From JAHBNG01 sp039028975 (lineage in GTDB: Bacteria > Chloroflexota > Anaerolineae > Caldilineales > Caldilineaceae), in assembly GCA_039028975.1 (NCBI GenBank), contig JBCCHB010000076.1, positions 13,851 through 77,850 of the forward strand: a stretch of 64,000 bases of DNA, written 5' to 3'. Under the pieces are notes generated by a model, which saw only the letters and a program-made list of their open reading frames with translations, was not told the DNA's origin and did not search any database. This document shows, piece after piece, positions 25,186 through 34,305 of the stretch; position 1 is the first letter of the stretch, and every line of letters begins with the position of its first letter. The translations under genes were made by a program, and so were the position numbers.

Positions 25186-25539
25186 TTAGGCTGACCACCA
25201 AAGCGAATAGGAGTGAGGCGATAGAACGAGCGGGATATGAATTTTCTCGTCCGGCTCTGGAATGGTGAAGCGAACAACGACTTCAGTCATGATTTGGCGA
25301 GCAGGAGGAGTGGCTGGTTGGGCGTCAAAATAGGCCGCGGTGTGGAAGACGAGTTCGTATTGGGTGTTGCCATCTGCGGAAGCCGTTTCGACTGATTCAG
25401 CAATCCGGCCTTCTTCGTTGGCGATGACGTCGAATAGGGGCTCTCTGCTTGTCTCTGTGAGTTTGACGCACGCGATCCGTATGCCGGAAGCGTGGGTTCC
25501 CACAATGGAATCGAGTACGTGGGATGAGATTGTTGCCAT
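25186..25539 (-). CDS. uraH: 5-hydroxyisourate hydrolase (transthyretin-like), unusual C-terminus
   Basis: 117 residues. Converts 5-hydroxyisourate to OHCU in urate breakdown. Seen: ISSHVLDSIVGTHASGI (catalytic His), Arg in NEEGRIAES, and HIPLVLSPHSYS with the second His. The family ends in Tyr-Arg-Gly-Ser; here the end is SLWWSA, so the tetrapeptide that lines the active site is missing. Either activity is altered or it is a transthyretin-like relative. No other urate genes (uricase, OHCU decarboxylase) are in the window. Confidence 0.82.
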   Translation of the reverse strand: MATISSHVLDSIVGTHASGIRIACVKLTETSREPLFDVIANEEGRIAESVETASADGNTQYELVFHTAAYFDAQPATPPARQIMTEVVVRFTIPEPDEKIHIPLVLSPHSYSLWWSA

Positions 25540-25569
25540 GTTAAACTCTTTCGTAATTGCCTGTCCGAC

Positions 25570-27294
25570 CTATTCTATGGATGCTTTGTCTCGCTTGCTG
25601 GTTGTGGCCAAAACGATGGGGCTGATGTAGCCTTTTGTCTTTACGTTGACACACGCTGTTTTGCCGCTGGCGATAGCACGTTTTACAGCGGGGGCAATAT
25701 CTTCTCGCTTTTCCACAAGCTCTCCGTATCCACCTAATCCTTCAAACATGCTATGGAAAGGTGTGTCGCGGAAGTCAGTGGCAAAATGGGTACCACTTTC
25801 AAAGAGCCTCTCCTGCTGCTGAGAGATGCAGTCCAATCCTCCATTGCTATCGATTACGACAACGATGGGGAGATCTTCTTGGAACGCAGCTTCTACGCTT
25901 AGTCCGCCGGAGAGGAAAGCACCATCGCCGCTGATGACCACAACGTTCTCATCTGGGTGGGTTAGCTTGGCGGCAATACCAAAGGAGACGCCCACACCCA
26001 ACATGCTGAAGGTGCCAGGGTGGAGAATGTTACCGAGCTTCTGCCCGTACCAGCCAGCCACATTAATGGCAATCTCAGACCAAAAGTGAGTATTGCCGCC
26101 GTCAATCACCAACCAATCATTATCACCTAAGGCAGTCTGCACGTCTAGAGAAAGTTGTAAAGGATGGATCATGCCGCCAGTCTCTTCGGGGCCAGGAATA
26201 TCGGCCAGTGTCTTCTCCACCCACTCTCCTCGTTTGGTTCGGTTCGTCTCGAACCATACCCTATCGAGTTGCCAATTACCCTGTTCATAGAGATCCAACA
26301 AGGCATCGAAAAAGGCGCCTGGATCACTTAAGAGGCCAAAGTCTGCTGAGCGGTTTAGTTCGAGCTCCTCGTGAGAGCCGTTAATACAGATGAGCTGAGT
26401 CGATTTGGGGAAGAAAGGGGGATTGCCAAAGTTCATTTGGTTATCTAGGCGACCACCAAGCATGATGACAACATCCGATTCTTGGAGCGCATACTGGGAT
26501 GGCGGGTATTGGTGAATGTCGGCCAGGCCCATATAGGCTTCACACTCCTCACCCAATAGTTTTTGGTGATAGGGAACATTGAAGACGGGGATGCCCATCT
26601 TGCGGCCAGCTTCTTCCAGTTTGCGTTCCGCTCCTGACCACCAGACGCCGTGCCCACCAATGAAGACAGGACGTTCGGCCTTCTGGATCATTTCCAGTAC
26701 AATGGCTAGATCTTCAGGGCAGGGCCAAGCGCGCGGAGGACGTTGACGTAGACGATTGAAAGGGCGCTCTTCTCGTCCAGCATTCGGAGCAAATGAGCTA
26801 AACATAATGTCTACTGGAACGCTTATATGGACTGGGCCAGGGTAGCCGCTGGTGGCAATCTTCCAGGCTCGATCCACAAACTCCGAGATCCGTTCGCCGT
26901 CGGTCACTTCGACACTGTACTTTGTCAATGGCGCGGCAATGGCCACGTCATCAATCTCCTTAAAACCACCGCTTCCTTTGCGCTTTAAGGTGCTCGATCC
27001 AGTCACGAAGATAACAGGGGAACGCTCACCCCATGCTTCCATCATGGATGGAATGGCATTAGCAAATCCTTCGGGGCCCACCAAGCAGACGGCTGGTTCG
27101 CGCATAATGCGAGTAAATCCGTCGGCTAGGTGTCCGGCCACCTGCTCGTGGGGCGAGTTAATTACAGGAATTTCGCAGAGCATAAAGCCTTCTAAAGCAG
27201 GGTTGCAAAAGCCGCCACTTAGCGTAAAGACCTGTTTCACCCCTTTTTCCTGAAAGGCGCGAGCTAGCAAGGCTCCACCACGAATTTTCATCAT
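25570..27294 (-). CDS. Thiamine-diphosphate enzyme of the acetolactate synthase/2-hydroxyacyl-CoA lyase family
   Basis: 574 residues with three domains: Pyr (about 1-170), central (about 190-330) and PP (about 375-550). Catalytic Glu in INSPHEQVAGHLADGF (about 46-61) and the ThDP motif GDGAFLSGGLSVEAA ... IDSNGG (about 437-470) are intact. The second Asn of the usual NN pair is Gly. No small regulatory subunit follows, so biosynthetic acetolactate synthase is unlikely. Neighbouring uraH and a hydroxy-acid oxidase suggest a 2-oxo-acid or 2-hydroxy-acid pathway, but substrate is not assigned. Confidence 0.85.
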   Translation of the reverse strand: MMKIRGGALLARAFQEKGVKQVFTLSGGFCNPALEGFMLCEIPVINSPHEQVAGHLADGFTRIMREPAVCLVGPEGFANAIPSMMEAWGERSPVIFVTGSSTLKRKGSGGFKEIDDVAIAAPLTKYSVEVTDGERISEFVDRAWKIATSGYPGPVHISVPVDIMFSSFAPNAGREERPFNRLRQRPPRAWPCPEDLAIVLEMIQKAERPVFIGGHGVWWSGAERKLEEAGRKMGIPVFNVPYHQKLLGEECEAYMGLADIHQYPPSQYALQESDVVIMLGGRLDNQMNFGNPPFFPKSTQLICINGSHEELELNRSADFGLLSDPGAFFDALLDLYEQGNWQLDRVWFETNRTKRGEWVEKTLADIPGPEETGGMIHPLQLSLDVQTALGDNDWLVIDGGNTHFWSEIAINVAGWYGQKLGNILHPGTFSMLGVGVSFGIAAKLTHPDENVVVISGDGAFLSGGLSVEAAFQEDLPIVVVIDSNGGLDCISQQQERLFESGTHFATDFRDTPFHSMFEGLGGYGELVEKREDIAPAVKRAIASGKTACVNVKTKGYISPIVLATTSKRDKASIE

Positions 27295-27369
27295 TGTTCT
27301 CCTCTGTAATGGATGACCAGATAATAATAAGAAAGTATTTATCTGTGAAAGAATTTACGCCAGATTGTA

Positions 27370-28524
27370 CTATTCTGCCTGAGCAAGAACGGAACAGCCA
27401 ATATCTTCAATGTTGGGACAGCCAATCTGTGCCAGCGTTACGCTAACCTCGTTGCTCAGCAGTTCAATAACTGATCTGATGCCTTCTTTTCCAGCAGCAC
27501 CTACGCCGTAGAGAAATGGACGGCCTAGCATAACAAAGTCGGCACCGAGTGCCAACGCTTTGATCACGCTCTCACCATTGCGAATGCCACCATCAAATAA
27601 GAGCGGATAGTGGGGACCGACTGCATCACGGACCAGAGGGAGCATCTGGATGGCAGGTGGCGCGCTATCCAGTTGGCGTCCGCCATGATTCGAAACATAA
27701 ATTGCGTCTGCACCTGTTTTTTGAATCCGTTGGGCGTCTTCGGGCGACAAAACACCTTTGACAATCAACGTACTGGGCCAGCGGTCGCGCAATCGCTCCA
27801 GGAAGCTCCAGTCGACAAGGCCCCGACCCGCATTGCGGTTGAACCCTTTATTCTTTTGATCTGATGAGTTTGACATTGACGATTCTGGCCTGGAGGTGAC
27901 ATTACCAAACTTGGGCGCACCAGCCACGATCGTGGAAATGGACCAGCGCGGGTGGGTGGCAAAGTCTAGAAACTGTTTGGGACCAATACGAAAGGGCACC
28001 CCAAATCCATTCCGCAAGTCGCGCAAACGGGGAGCAACCTGAGGGACGTCAACTGTCAGGATTAAGGCGGGGTATTCGGCAGCCATTGCGCGGTCTACTA
28101 ACTCCATGGCCAACTCTTCAGACTGACCTACGTAGAGCTGGAACCATGCGTTGTCGTTGGCCCACCGCCCCATATCCTCTAGGCTGCTAGAGGCCATCGT
28201 CGATAGCGCAAGAGGAATGTTGCGCACAACCGCGGCCTCGGCCAAAATCTTATCTGCGTTTGGCCATGCAAGATTGCACATACCCATGGGCGCAATACCA
28301 AAGGGTAGACCCCATTTGCGGCCTAAAAAAGTTTTTTTTAGGCTACGTTGCTCGACATTGATGAGAACCCGAGGCTGTAGCCGAATCGCCTCTATGGCTT
28401 CACGATTGAGGCGTTTGGCCTGTTCTTGCCCTGCAGCGCCATCAACAAAATCAAACATCATACGCGGCATCCGCTGTTGGGCAATGAATCGCGCGTCGTC
28501 GACTGAAACTATCTTTGTTGTCAT
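27370..28524 (-). CDS. FMN-dependent alpha-hydroxy-acid oxidase/dehydrogenase
   Basis: 384 residues, TIM barrel of the lactate/glycolate oxidase family, which oxidises L-2-hydroxy acids to 2-oxo acids. Seen: PFGIAPMGMCNLAWPNAD (FMN site), FQLYVG, LTVDVPQVAPRLRD, LIVKGVLSPEDAQR with catalytic Lys, and VSNHGGRQLDSAPPAI with the catalytic His and Arg pair, then DGGIRNGESVIKALALGADFVMLGRP. The insert about 205-230 (RPESSMSNSSDQKNKGFNRN) is long and polar, in the variable loop 4. 75 bases upstream of the TPP enzyme gene, likely one transcript. Confidence 0.9.
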   Translation of the reverse strand: MTTKIVSVDDARFIAQQRMPRMMFDFVDGAAGQEQAKRLNREAIEAIRLQPRVLINVEQRSLKKTFLGRKWGLPFGIAPMGMCNLAWPNADKILAEAAVVRNIPLALSTMASSSLEDMGRWANDNAWFQLYVGQSEELAMELVDRAMAAEYPALILTVDVPQVAPRLRDLRNGFGVPFRIGPKQFLDFATHPRWSISTIVAGAPKFGNVTSRPESSMSNSSDQKNKGFNRNAGRGLVDWSFLERLRDRWPSTLIVKGVLSPEDAQRIQKTGADAIYVSNHGGRQLDSAPPAIQMLPLVRDAVGPHYPLLFDGGIRNGESVIKALALGADFVMLGRPFLYGVGAAGKEGIRSVIELLSNEVSVTLAQIGCPNIEDIGCSVLAQAE

Positions 28525-28776
28525 AAATCAAGTATATTACACTGACGTTCCAATCATCAACAAATGGGGAACTCAGCAACAGAATGTGGGGACTTTGTCC
28601 TGGATTGGGCTGTTCTATACGCATAACTTCATTTGATCTCCGGGATGAGTGAATCGACGAAGTCTATGAGGAGTCCTGAATACAAAACCCAGAAGATCAA
28701 TGCCTTTGACGCTTTGTCTCTCCCGATCGAATGGGGTATTATCTCTCTTTTGTGTATCAATAAGAAAGAGGACTAC

Positions 28777-29703
28777 ATGGGGAATTTAGAGAATAAAGTC
28801 GCCATTATCACTGGCGGCTCAAGCGGGATTGGCCGAGCCACGGTGGAACGATTTGTTGCGGAGGGAGCCAAGGTTGTCGTTGCCGATTTGGATCACGAGC
28901 AAGGAGCAGAATTAGTTGATCATTTAGGCGGTGCCGTTTCCTTTATTACCTGTAATGTCAGCCGTGAAGAAGATGTCCATGCTGTCGTCTCTTACGCCGC
29001 GGAGACCTTTGGGAAGCTTGATATTATCTTCAACAATGCAGGCTATGGCGGCGTTCTTGGTCCAATTGATGAAATTGATGTAGAGGGGTATGATGCCATC
29101 ATGGATGTGTTGCTCAAAGGCGTTTTCTTGGGTATGAAGCATGCCGCAGCAGTGATGAAGCCTCAGGGATATGGCTCCATTATCAGTACGGCTAGCGTTG
29201 CTGGTTTACGCACCGGTAACGGACCCCACATCTATAGCACAGCCAAGGCAGCTGTAATCCATCTGACTCGCTCTGTCGCGGCCGAACTGGGTCATTTTGG
29301 GATTCGTGTGAACTGCATTTGTCCTGGTGCTATCCCTACGCCCATATTTCTGGGAGACAGAGAGACATCGGCCGAGGAGAAGGAGGAAGCTATTGAGCTT
29401 CTGAATCGACAGTTTGTCAACGCTCAGCCAATGAACCGTGCTGGCAGCCCAAATGATATTGCTGCGGCGGCTCTCTTCTTGGCTTCGGATGATAGCAGCT
29501 TTGTCAATGGTCATGCATTAGTTGTTGACGGTGGACTCATTAATTCTGACTATTGGGCGGAAGACGATAATATAATGACACGACTTGCCGCTGCGCTGGA
29601 TCGCGAAGATCAGGGAGATGGAGATCAGGGAGATGAAGATCAGGGAGATGAAGATCAGAAGAGTGAAGAGCTAAATCATGGTCACGATTCAGCGCTTGAA
29701 TAA
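28777..29703 (+). CDS. Short-chain dehydrogenase/reductase with acidic repeat tail
   Basis: 308 residues. Rossmann motif TGGSSGIGRATVERF, NNAGYGG, catalytic Ser in STASVAG and YSTAKAA (Tyr-x-x-x-Lys), then VNCICPGAIPTPI and the closing VDGGL. ATG at 28777 chosen: AGAGG lies five bases upstream, and an upstream in-frame ATG would add 48 poorly conserved residues. After the normal SDR end (about residue 262) there is a 45-residue acidic extension made of Asp-Gln-Gly-Asp repeats. Substrate unknown. Confidence 0.9.
   Translation: MGNLENKVAIITGGSSGIGRATVERFVAEGAKVVVADLDHEQGAELVDHLGGAVSFITCNVSREEDVHAVVSYAAETFGKLDIIFNNAGYGGVLGPIDEIDVEGYDAIMDVLLKGVFLGMKHAAAVMKPQGYGSIISTASVAGLRTGNGPHIYSTAKAAVIHLTRSVAAELGHFGIRVNCICPGAIPTPIFLGDRETSAEEKEEAIELLNRQFVNAQPMNRAGSPNDIAAAALFLASDDSSFVNGHALVVDGGLINSDYWAEDDNIMTRLAAALDREDQGDGDQGDEDQGDEDQKSEELNHGHDSALE
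29608..29658 (+). repeat. 15-base tandem repeat inside the SDR C-terminus
   Basis: Three units of GATCAGGGAGATGRA and a partial fourth, coding DQGDG/DQGDE. In-frame expansion or contraction would change the tail by five residues without breaking the enzyme domain. Confidence 0.9.
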
Positions 29704-30095
29704 CGTATGCTTGAATCCATTGCGAAGAGAAATTTTATTTCCAGATCAATATTTGCATGTTGTAATATTTAATACAGTATTTCAAAAGATCTTCTCCCAA
29801 TTGTTCGGGCTCATCTGAATGCACCACATAATATGATGGGCGATGAATTTACCCGGCTTTCCAAAAGACGTTGTATAAGTAATCTAAAAATGCAATTATA
29901 AACAACAGCAATCCCCACCCCTCTACTAGAGTCGTATTCCGAATGGGTGTCTATTAAAGCCATGTCAGAGGAACCAAACACTGGTTTGAAAAGAAGCAGG
30001 GTATAGGCAGGCACTGATAGAATGGTGGCCATTGCGAAAAAAGAAAAGGAGTAGTTGAAGTGCTAGGTTGTGATTAACCTAGCTTCTTCTCAGCT
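29704..30095. other. Gene-free stretch before the antiporter
   Basis: A+T-rich, no conserved frame. It ends with an inverted repeat at 30063-30082 that probably belongs to the antiporter leader. Confidence 0.4.
30063..30082. promoter_or_regulatory. Inverted repeat in the antiporter leader
   Basis: CTAGGTT and AACCTAG, perfect 7-base arms around GTGATT, 13 bases before the ATG at 30096. No Shine-Dalgarno lies between it and the ATG, so it could be an operator or a leader hairpin that controls translation. Confidence 0.45.
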
Positions 30096-32027
30096 ATGGA
30101 ATCCCTCGTCTCATTCATTGCATTATTTGGAACATTATTTATTGGTGTTCTTGCGGCCCAACAAATGGGTGCTCTTTTTGCCCGTATCAATCTGCCGCTA
30201 ATTAGCGGCTTTTTGTTTGCAGGCATACTGGTCGGACCCTTTGTCTTTGATTTTATCCACACAGAAAATATTCCCTATTTCTTGCCTCTGGATCAGTTAT
30301 CCCTTGCCTTTATTGCCTTTGCTGCAGGGGCAGAACTCGAACTCCATGTCATTCGAGGGTATTTTCGTAGCATTGTATCGATCATCAGTGGGCAGGTAAT
30401 TGCGGTATTTGCTATTGGAATTGCGGCCTTTATTTTGATTCAAGATATGGTTCCCTTCATGGCAGACCTTCCTCAAAAAGAGGTCTTTGCTGTGGCCTTG
30501 TTGGGAGCAACCATTATGATTGCTCGGTCTCCCTCTTCGGCTTTGGCGATTATTAAAGAGCTTCGCGCCCGCGGCCCCTTTACCCACAAAGTCCTGGGCG
30601 CAACGGTATTAAAAGATGCCGTTGTGATTATTATCTTTGCTGCCTCAATTTCTGTTTCGGTGGTTTTGGTTGAAGGTGCGGACTTTGATACAGCACTGCT
30701 TCTCTTTGTTGCATTTGAAATTCTCCTGGATATTGGATTAGGGCTATTGATCGGTCTGCTGCTGCGCACAGTCATGAAGGTACCCAATCAACTACTGAAG
30801 AGTATTGCGATCTTATTGATAGGTTTTGGTGTCTTCTGGCTATCGGCTCAGCTTCACGATATTCACTTATTTGCGCTCCCGTTTGGGTTCTTCTCAGAGC
30901 CGCTGCTAATTTGCATGACAGCAGGCTTTTACGTCACCAACTACACCAAAGTGGCATCCGACTTTCAACATACTGTCGAGGAGATGGCGCCTCTTGTCTT
31001 TCTGGTCTTCTTTACACTTGTTGGTATTGAGCTAGAGCTAGATGTTTTAGGGCAGACGTGGGGCATTGTACTGATCCTGGTCGTGGTGCGTCTGGTTGGC
31101 ATCTTTGTGGGAAGCTTTGCCGGAACCGTTGTGGCAAGAGATCCTGGGCCGGGAAATGCTCTGCTAGGGTTAGGATTTATTACCCAAGCTGGAGTCAGTA
31201 TCGGTTTGGCCAAGGAGATTGGCGTTGAGTTTCACGAGTGGGGGCCAGAGCTTGCCACCCTAACTATTGGCATAGTCGTAATCAATCAGATTATGGGACC
31301 ACCTCTTCTTAAGTGGGCGATTAATCGGGTTGGTGAATCCAATACACGTGCAGAAAGCCCTGAATTTGATGGTGTCCGTGACGTTATCATCTTTGGCGTT
31401 GAAAGCCAATCACTGGCCCTAGCCCGCCAGCTTGAGAGCAATGATTGGAATACCCTCCTGGTTAGTAATAATGAGGATAGCTTAACAAATGTCACAGTGG
31501 ATTCACCCCGCATTGAACTCCTAACAGAAGTCTCTGCTGATGCGATCCGTAGTTTGGGGATGGAGCGAGCAGACGGCGTTGTCTTGATGCTCTCTGACGA
31601 TGAGAACTACACCATTTGCGAGCTCATTTACGAGAACTTTGGTATAGACAATGTGGTAGTTCGCTTGGAAAACCTGGCTAACTTTGAGAAATTTCATGAT
31701 TTAGGTGCACTCATTGTTCAACCAGGAACGGCAATTGTTAGTTTGCTTGATCAATTTGTGCGCTCCCCGTTTGCTGCTTCGTTGTTGCTTGGTATGGATC
31801 CTGATGAGGAGTTCATGGAGATTGAGATGAATAATCCTGATCTCCAAGGCGTGGCAATTCGCGAAATTCATTTTCCCCATGACGTGCTGATCGTCTCCAT
31901 CTCTCGGCGTGGTAACCGGTTGGTTTCTCATGGTTATACCCGCCTTGAGCTAGGAGACGATGTGACGGTTGTTGGTTCGCCAGATAGCTTAGAAGAGATT
32001 GAGGTGCGGTTCCAAGCACCTGTATAA
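30096..32027 (+). CDS. CPA2-type cation:proton antiporter with RCK (TrkA-N/TrkA-C) domains
   Basis: 643 residues. About 1-400: Na+/H+ or K+/H+ exchanger domain with some 12 hydrophobic helices (SLVSFIALFGTLFIGVLAAQ at the start, LPLDQLSLAFIAFAAGAELEL in helix 3). About 425-540: Rossmann RCK-N domain starting DVIIFGVESQSLALARQL, where the usual GxGxxG is replaced by GVESQS, so NAD binding may be lost. About 560-643: TrkA-C domain. Such proteins export K+ or Na+ for pH and stress control. A monocistron by position. Confidence 0.9.
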   Translation: MESLVSFIALFGTLFIGVLAAQQMGALFARINLPLISGFLFAGILVGPFVFDFIHTENIPYFLPLDQLSLAFIAFAAGAELELHVIRGYFRSIVSIISGQVIAVFAIGIAAFILIQDMVPFMADLPQKEVFAVALLGATIMIARSPSSALAIIKELRARGPFTHKVLGATVLKDAVVIIIFAASISVSVVLVEGADFDTALLLFVAFEILLDIGLGLLIGLLLRTVMKVPNQLLKSIAILLIGFGVFWLSAQLHDIHLFALPFGFFSEPLLICMTAGFYVTNYTKVASDFQHTVEEMAPLVFLVFFTLVGIELELDVLGQTWGIVLILVVVRLVGIFVGSFAGTVVARDPGPGNALLGLGFITQAGVSIGLAKEIGVEFHEWGPELATLTIGIVVINQIMGPPLLKWAINRVGESNTRAESPEFDGVRDVIIFGVESQSLALARQLESNDWNTLLVSNNEDSLTNVTVDSPRIELLTEVSADAIRSLGMERADGVVLMLSDDENYTICELIYENFGIDNVVVRLENLANFEKFHDLGALIVQPGTAIVSLLDQFVRSPFAASLLLGMDPDEEFMEIEMNNPDLQGVAIREIHFPHDVLIVSISRRGNRLVSHGYTRLELGDDVTVVGSPDSLEEIEVRFQAPV

Positions 32028-32156
32028 TCCGCATTAACCTGGCCATCTAGAACCCGTAGAACGCAATGTCGCTCTGTTTGTTACAGTCGCTTACGACTGA
32101 ACCTAAGAGTCTCTCATTGGCATTGTGCTCTATTGATAACGAACAATGAATAGCTC

Positions 32157-33839
32157 GTGAACAAACACTATGACACAATCATCATCGGCGGTGGTTCGGC
32201 TGGCTCTGTTTTGGCCAATCGACTGAGTGCTGATCCATCCCATACCGTGTTGGTGCTTGAAGCCGGTCGCACCGATCATCTATGGGATCTCTTCATCCAC
32301 ATTCCAGCAGCCCTGACCATTCCCATTGGCAACCCTCGCTATGATTGGTGCTACGAATCTGAGCCGGAACCGTTCATGCACAATCGCCGGATTTTTCATG
32401 GACGGGGGAAGGTGCTGGGAGGGTCTAGCAGTATTAACGGTATGATCTTTCAGCGCGGGAACCTTATGGACTTTGAGTGCTGGGCGAGTGACCCTGGCAT
32501 GGCAAGCTGGGATTATGCTCACTGCCTGCCATACTTCAAGCGGATGGAAACTTGTTTGGCTATCCAGGCAGATCCTACCGATCCCTTTGGCTCTAGCAAG
32601 GAATACCGAGGTGAAGACGGCCCTTTGATTCTAGAAAAAGGGCCGGCTACGAACCCCCTCTTTCGGGCATTTTTTGAGGCGATCCAGCAGGCTGGCTATC
32701 CATTGACCGATGATGTCAATGGCTATAGGCAGGAGGGGTTTGCCACATTTGACCGAAACATCCAAAACGGACGGCGCTTGAGCGCCGCTAGAGCCTACCT
32801 GCACCCAGTGTTAACCCGTCCCAATCTTCACGTTCAAACAGGTGCTCAGGCGACCCAAATCCTTTTTGAGGGCAAACGTGCGGTCGGTGTTGAGACCAAG
32901 CAGAAGCGACAATTAATCCGCTACTTGGCTGGTGAAGTAATTCTTTGCGGCGGAGCCATCAACTCACCCCAGTTGCTGCAGCTTTCTGGTATCGGCAATG
33001 CAAGTGAATTAGCTGCTTTAGATATCGGCGTAATCCAAGACCTGCCGGGTGTAGGAGACAATTTACAGGATCATCTTGAAGTGTACGTCCAGCATGCTTG
33101 CACTCAGCCTGTATCGGTTTGGCCAGCCATGCAGTGGTATAACCAACCGTGGGTAGGATTACAATGGTTACTCTTTAAGAAGGGAGCGGCTGCCAGCAAT
33201 CACTTTGAGGCCGGTGGCTTTATTCGCAGCAATCAGGATGTACCCTATCCCAATTTGATGTTTCACTTCTTGCCTGTGGCTGTGCGCTACGATGGCACAT
33301 CACCGAGCGGTGGTCATGGCTATCAAGTCCACGTTGGCCCTATGTATTCCGACGCTCGTGGGTCAGTCAAGCTCAAGTCAAACAATCCATTGGCTAAGCC
33401 AGCCCTTCGCTTTAACTACCTTTCCACTAAGCAGGATCGACAAGAGTGGGTTGAGGCCATCCAATGTGCCCGCCAGATCCTTAACCAGCCTGCATTTGAG
33501 CCGTTTAGCGGTGGTGAACTTTCACCTGGCGAGGATATTCAAAATGATGAGGAGATTCTCAGTTGGGTGGGGCACGAAGGCGAGACAGCCTATCATCCCT
33601 GTTGCACCTGCAAAATGGGTGTAGATGCGCTGGCAGTCGTCGAGCCTTCAACTTTAGCCGTGCACGGCCTACAAGGGCTGCGGGTCGTGGATGCATCGGT
33701 CATGCCCTATATAACAAATGGCAATATCTATGCGCCAACCATGATGATTGCAGAGAAGGCCGCAGATCTGATTCTTGGCAATGAGCCACTTCCGTCAGCT
33801 CAAGTAGACTTTTATCGACATGGCGTGACGGCGGAATAA
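32157..33839 (+). CDS. GMC-family FAD oxidoreductase, choline dehydrogenase-like
   Basis: 560 residues. FAD-binding IIIGGGSAGSVLANRLS (about 8-24), GMC signature 1 GRGKVLGGSSSINGM, signature 2 GGAINSPQLLQLSGIG, catalytic His in YHPCCTCKMG and C-terminal VVDASVMPYITNGNIYAPTMMIAEKAA. It starts with GTG (32157). Closest by motif to BetA, which oxidises choline to betaine aldehyde, but no betB or betaine genes are nearby, so another alcohol substrate is possible. Confidence 0.9.
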   Translation: MNKHYDTIIIGGGSAGSVLANRLSADPSHTVLVLEAGRTDHLWDLFIHIPAALTIPIGNPRYDWCYESEPEPFMHNRRIFHGRGKVLGGSSSINGMIFQRGNLMDFECWASDPGMASWDYAHCLPYFKRMETCLAIQADPTDPFGSSKEYRGEDGPLILEKGPATNPLFRAFFEAIQQAGYPLTDDVNGYRQEGFATFDRNIQNGRRLSAARAYLHPVLTRPNLHVQTGAQATQILFEGKRAVGVETKQKRQLIRYLAGEVILCGGAINSPQLLQLSGIGNASELAALDIGVIQDLPGVGDNLQDHLEVYVQHACTQPVSVWPAMQWYNQPWVGLQWLLFKKGAAASNHFEAGGFIRSNQDVPYPNLMFHFLPVAVRYDGTSPSGGHGYQVHVGPMYSDARGSVKLKSNNPLAKPALRFNYLSTKQDRQEWVEAIQCARQILNQPAFEPFSGGELSPGEDIQNDEEILSWVGHEGETAYHPCCTCKMGVDALAVVEPSTLAVHGLQGLRVVDASVMPYITNGNIYAPTMMIAEKAADLILGNEPLPSAQVDFYRHGVTAE

Positions 33840-33840
33840 G

Positions 33841-34305
33841 CTAATTCTCTACCTGCTCATGGTACAGAACAACCCCTAGAAGCCCCAACATAATACAGCT
33901 ACCCAAGGCAATACAGAGAGAAATAAACCACGAAGCGAGGAGCGAATTGCTTGCTGCCAAAACATTACTCGCAACCAATTGCGTGCTCCAAATCAGTGTG
34001 CCCACCACCGTAAACCACAGTAGCGCAAAGAAAGTCGCAATAAGGAAATCCCCTGTCCGCAATTGCTTCCCAACCGCAATAACCTCTTCGAAGAGGTTAT
34101 GACGCGCTTGGAGAAGCTGCTTCAGTGAAAATTTACCATAAGGCGATCGGACGATTGGCTGAGCTGGTGACTCGAGAGCGATAGATTGCATGACGCGTTC
34201 AGTAAATCCAGTAGGTAGGGGCTGGACAGGATAGGTTCTCAGCGCCGCATCGATAATTCTCTCGTCTGTTTGATTCATCTCTTGTTCTGGATCATACATG
34301 TTCAT
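33841..34305 (-). CDS. Putative membrane anti-sigma factor
   Basis: 154 residues. A soluble N-terminal half (EQEMNQTDERIIDAALRTYPVQPLPTGFTERVMQSI) is followed by two membrane helices (about 86-108 and 124-146). No zinc-binding His-Cys-Cys motif was seen. It overlaps the ECF sigma gene by 14 bases, the typical arrangement of a sigma/anti-sigma pair. Role inferred from position and layout, not from a recognised domain. Confidence 0.65.
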   Translation of the reverse strand: MNMYDPEQEMNQTDERIIDAALRTYPVQPLPTGFTERVMQSIALESPAQPIVRSPYGKFSLKQLLQARHNLFEEVIAVGKQLRTGDFLIATFFALLWFTVVGTLIWSTQLVASNVLAASNSLLASWFISLCIALGSCIMLGLLGVVLYHEQVEN

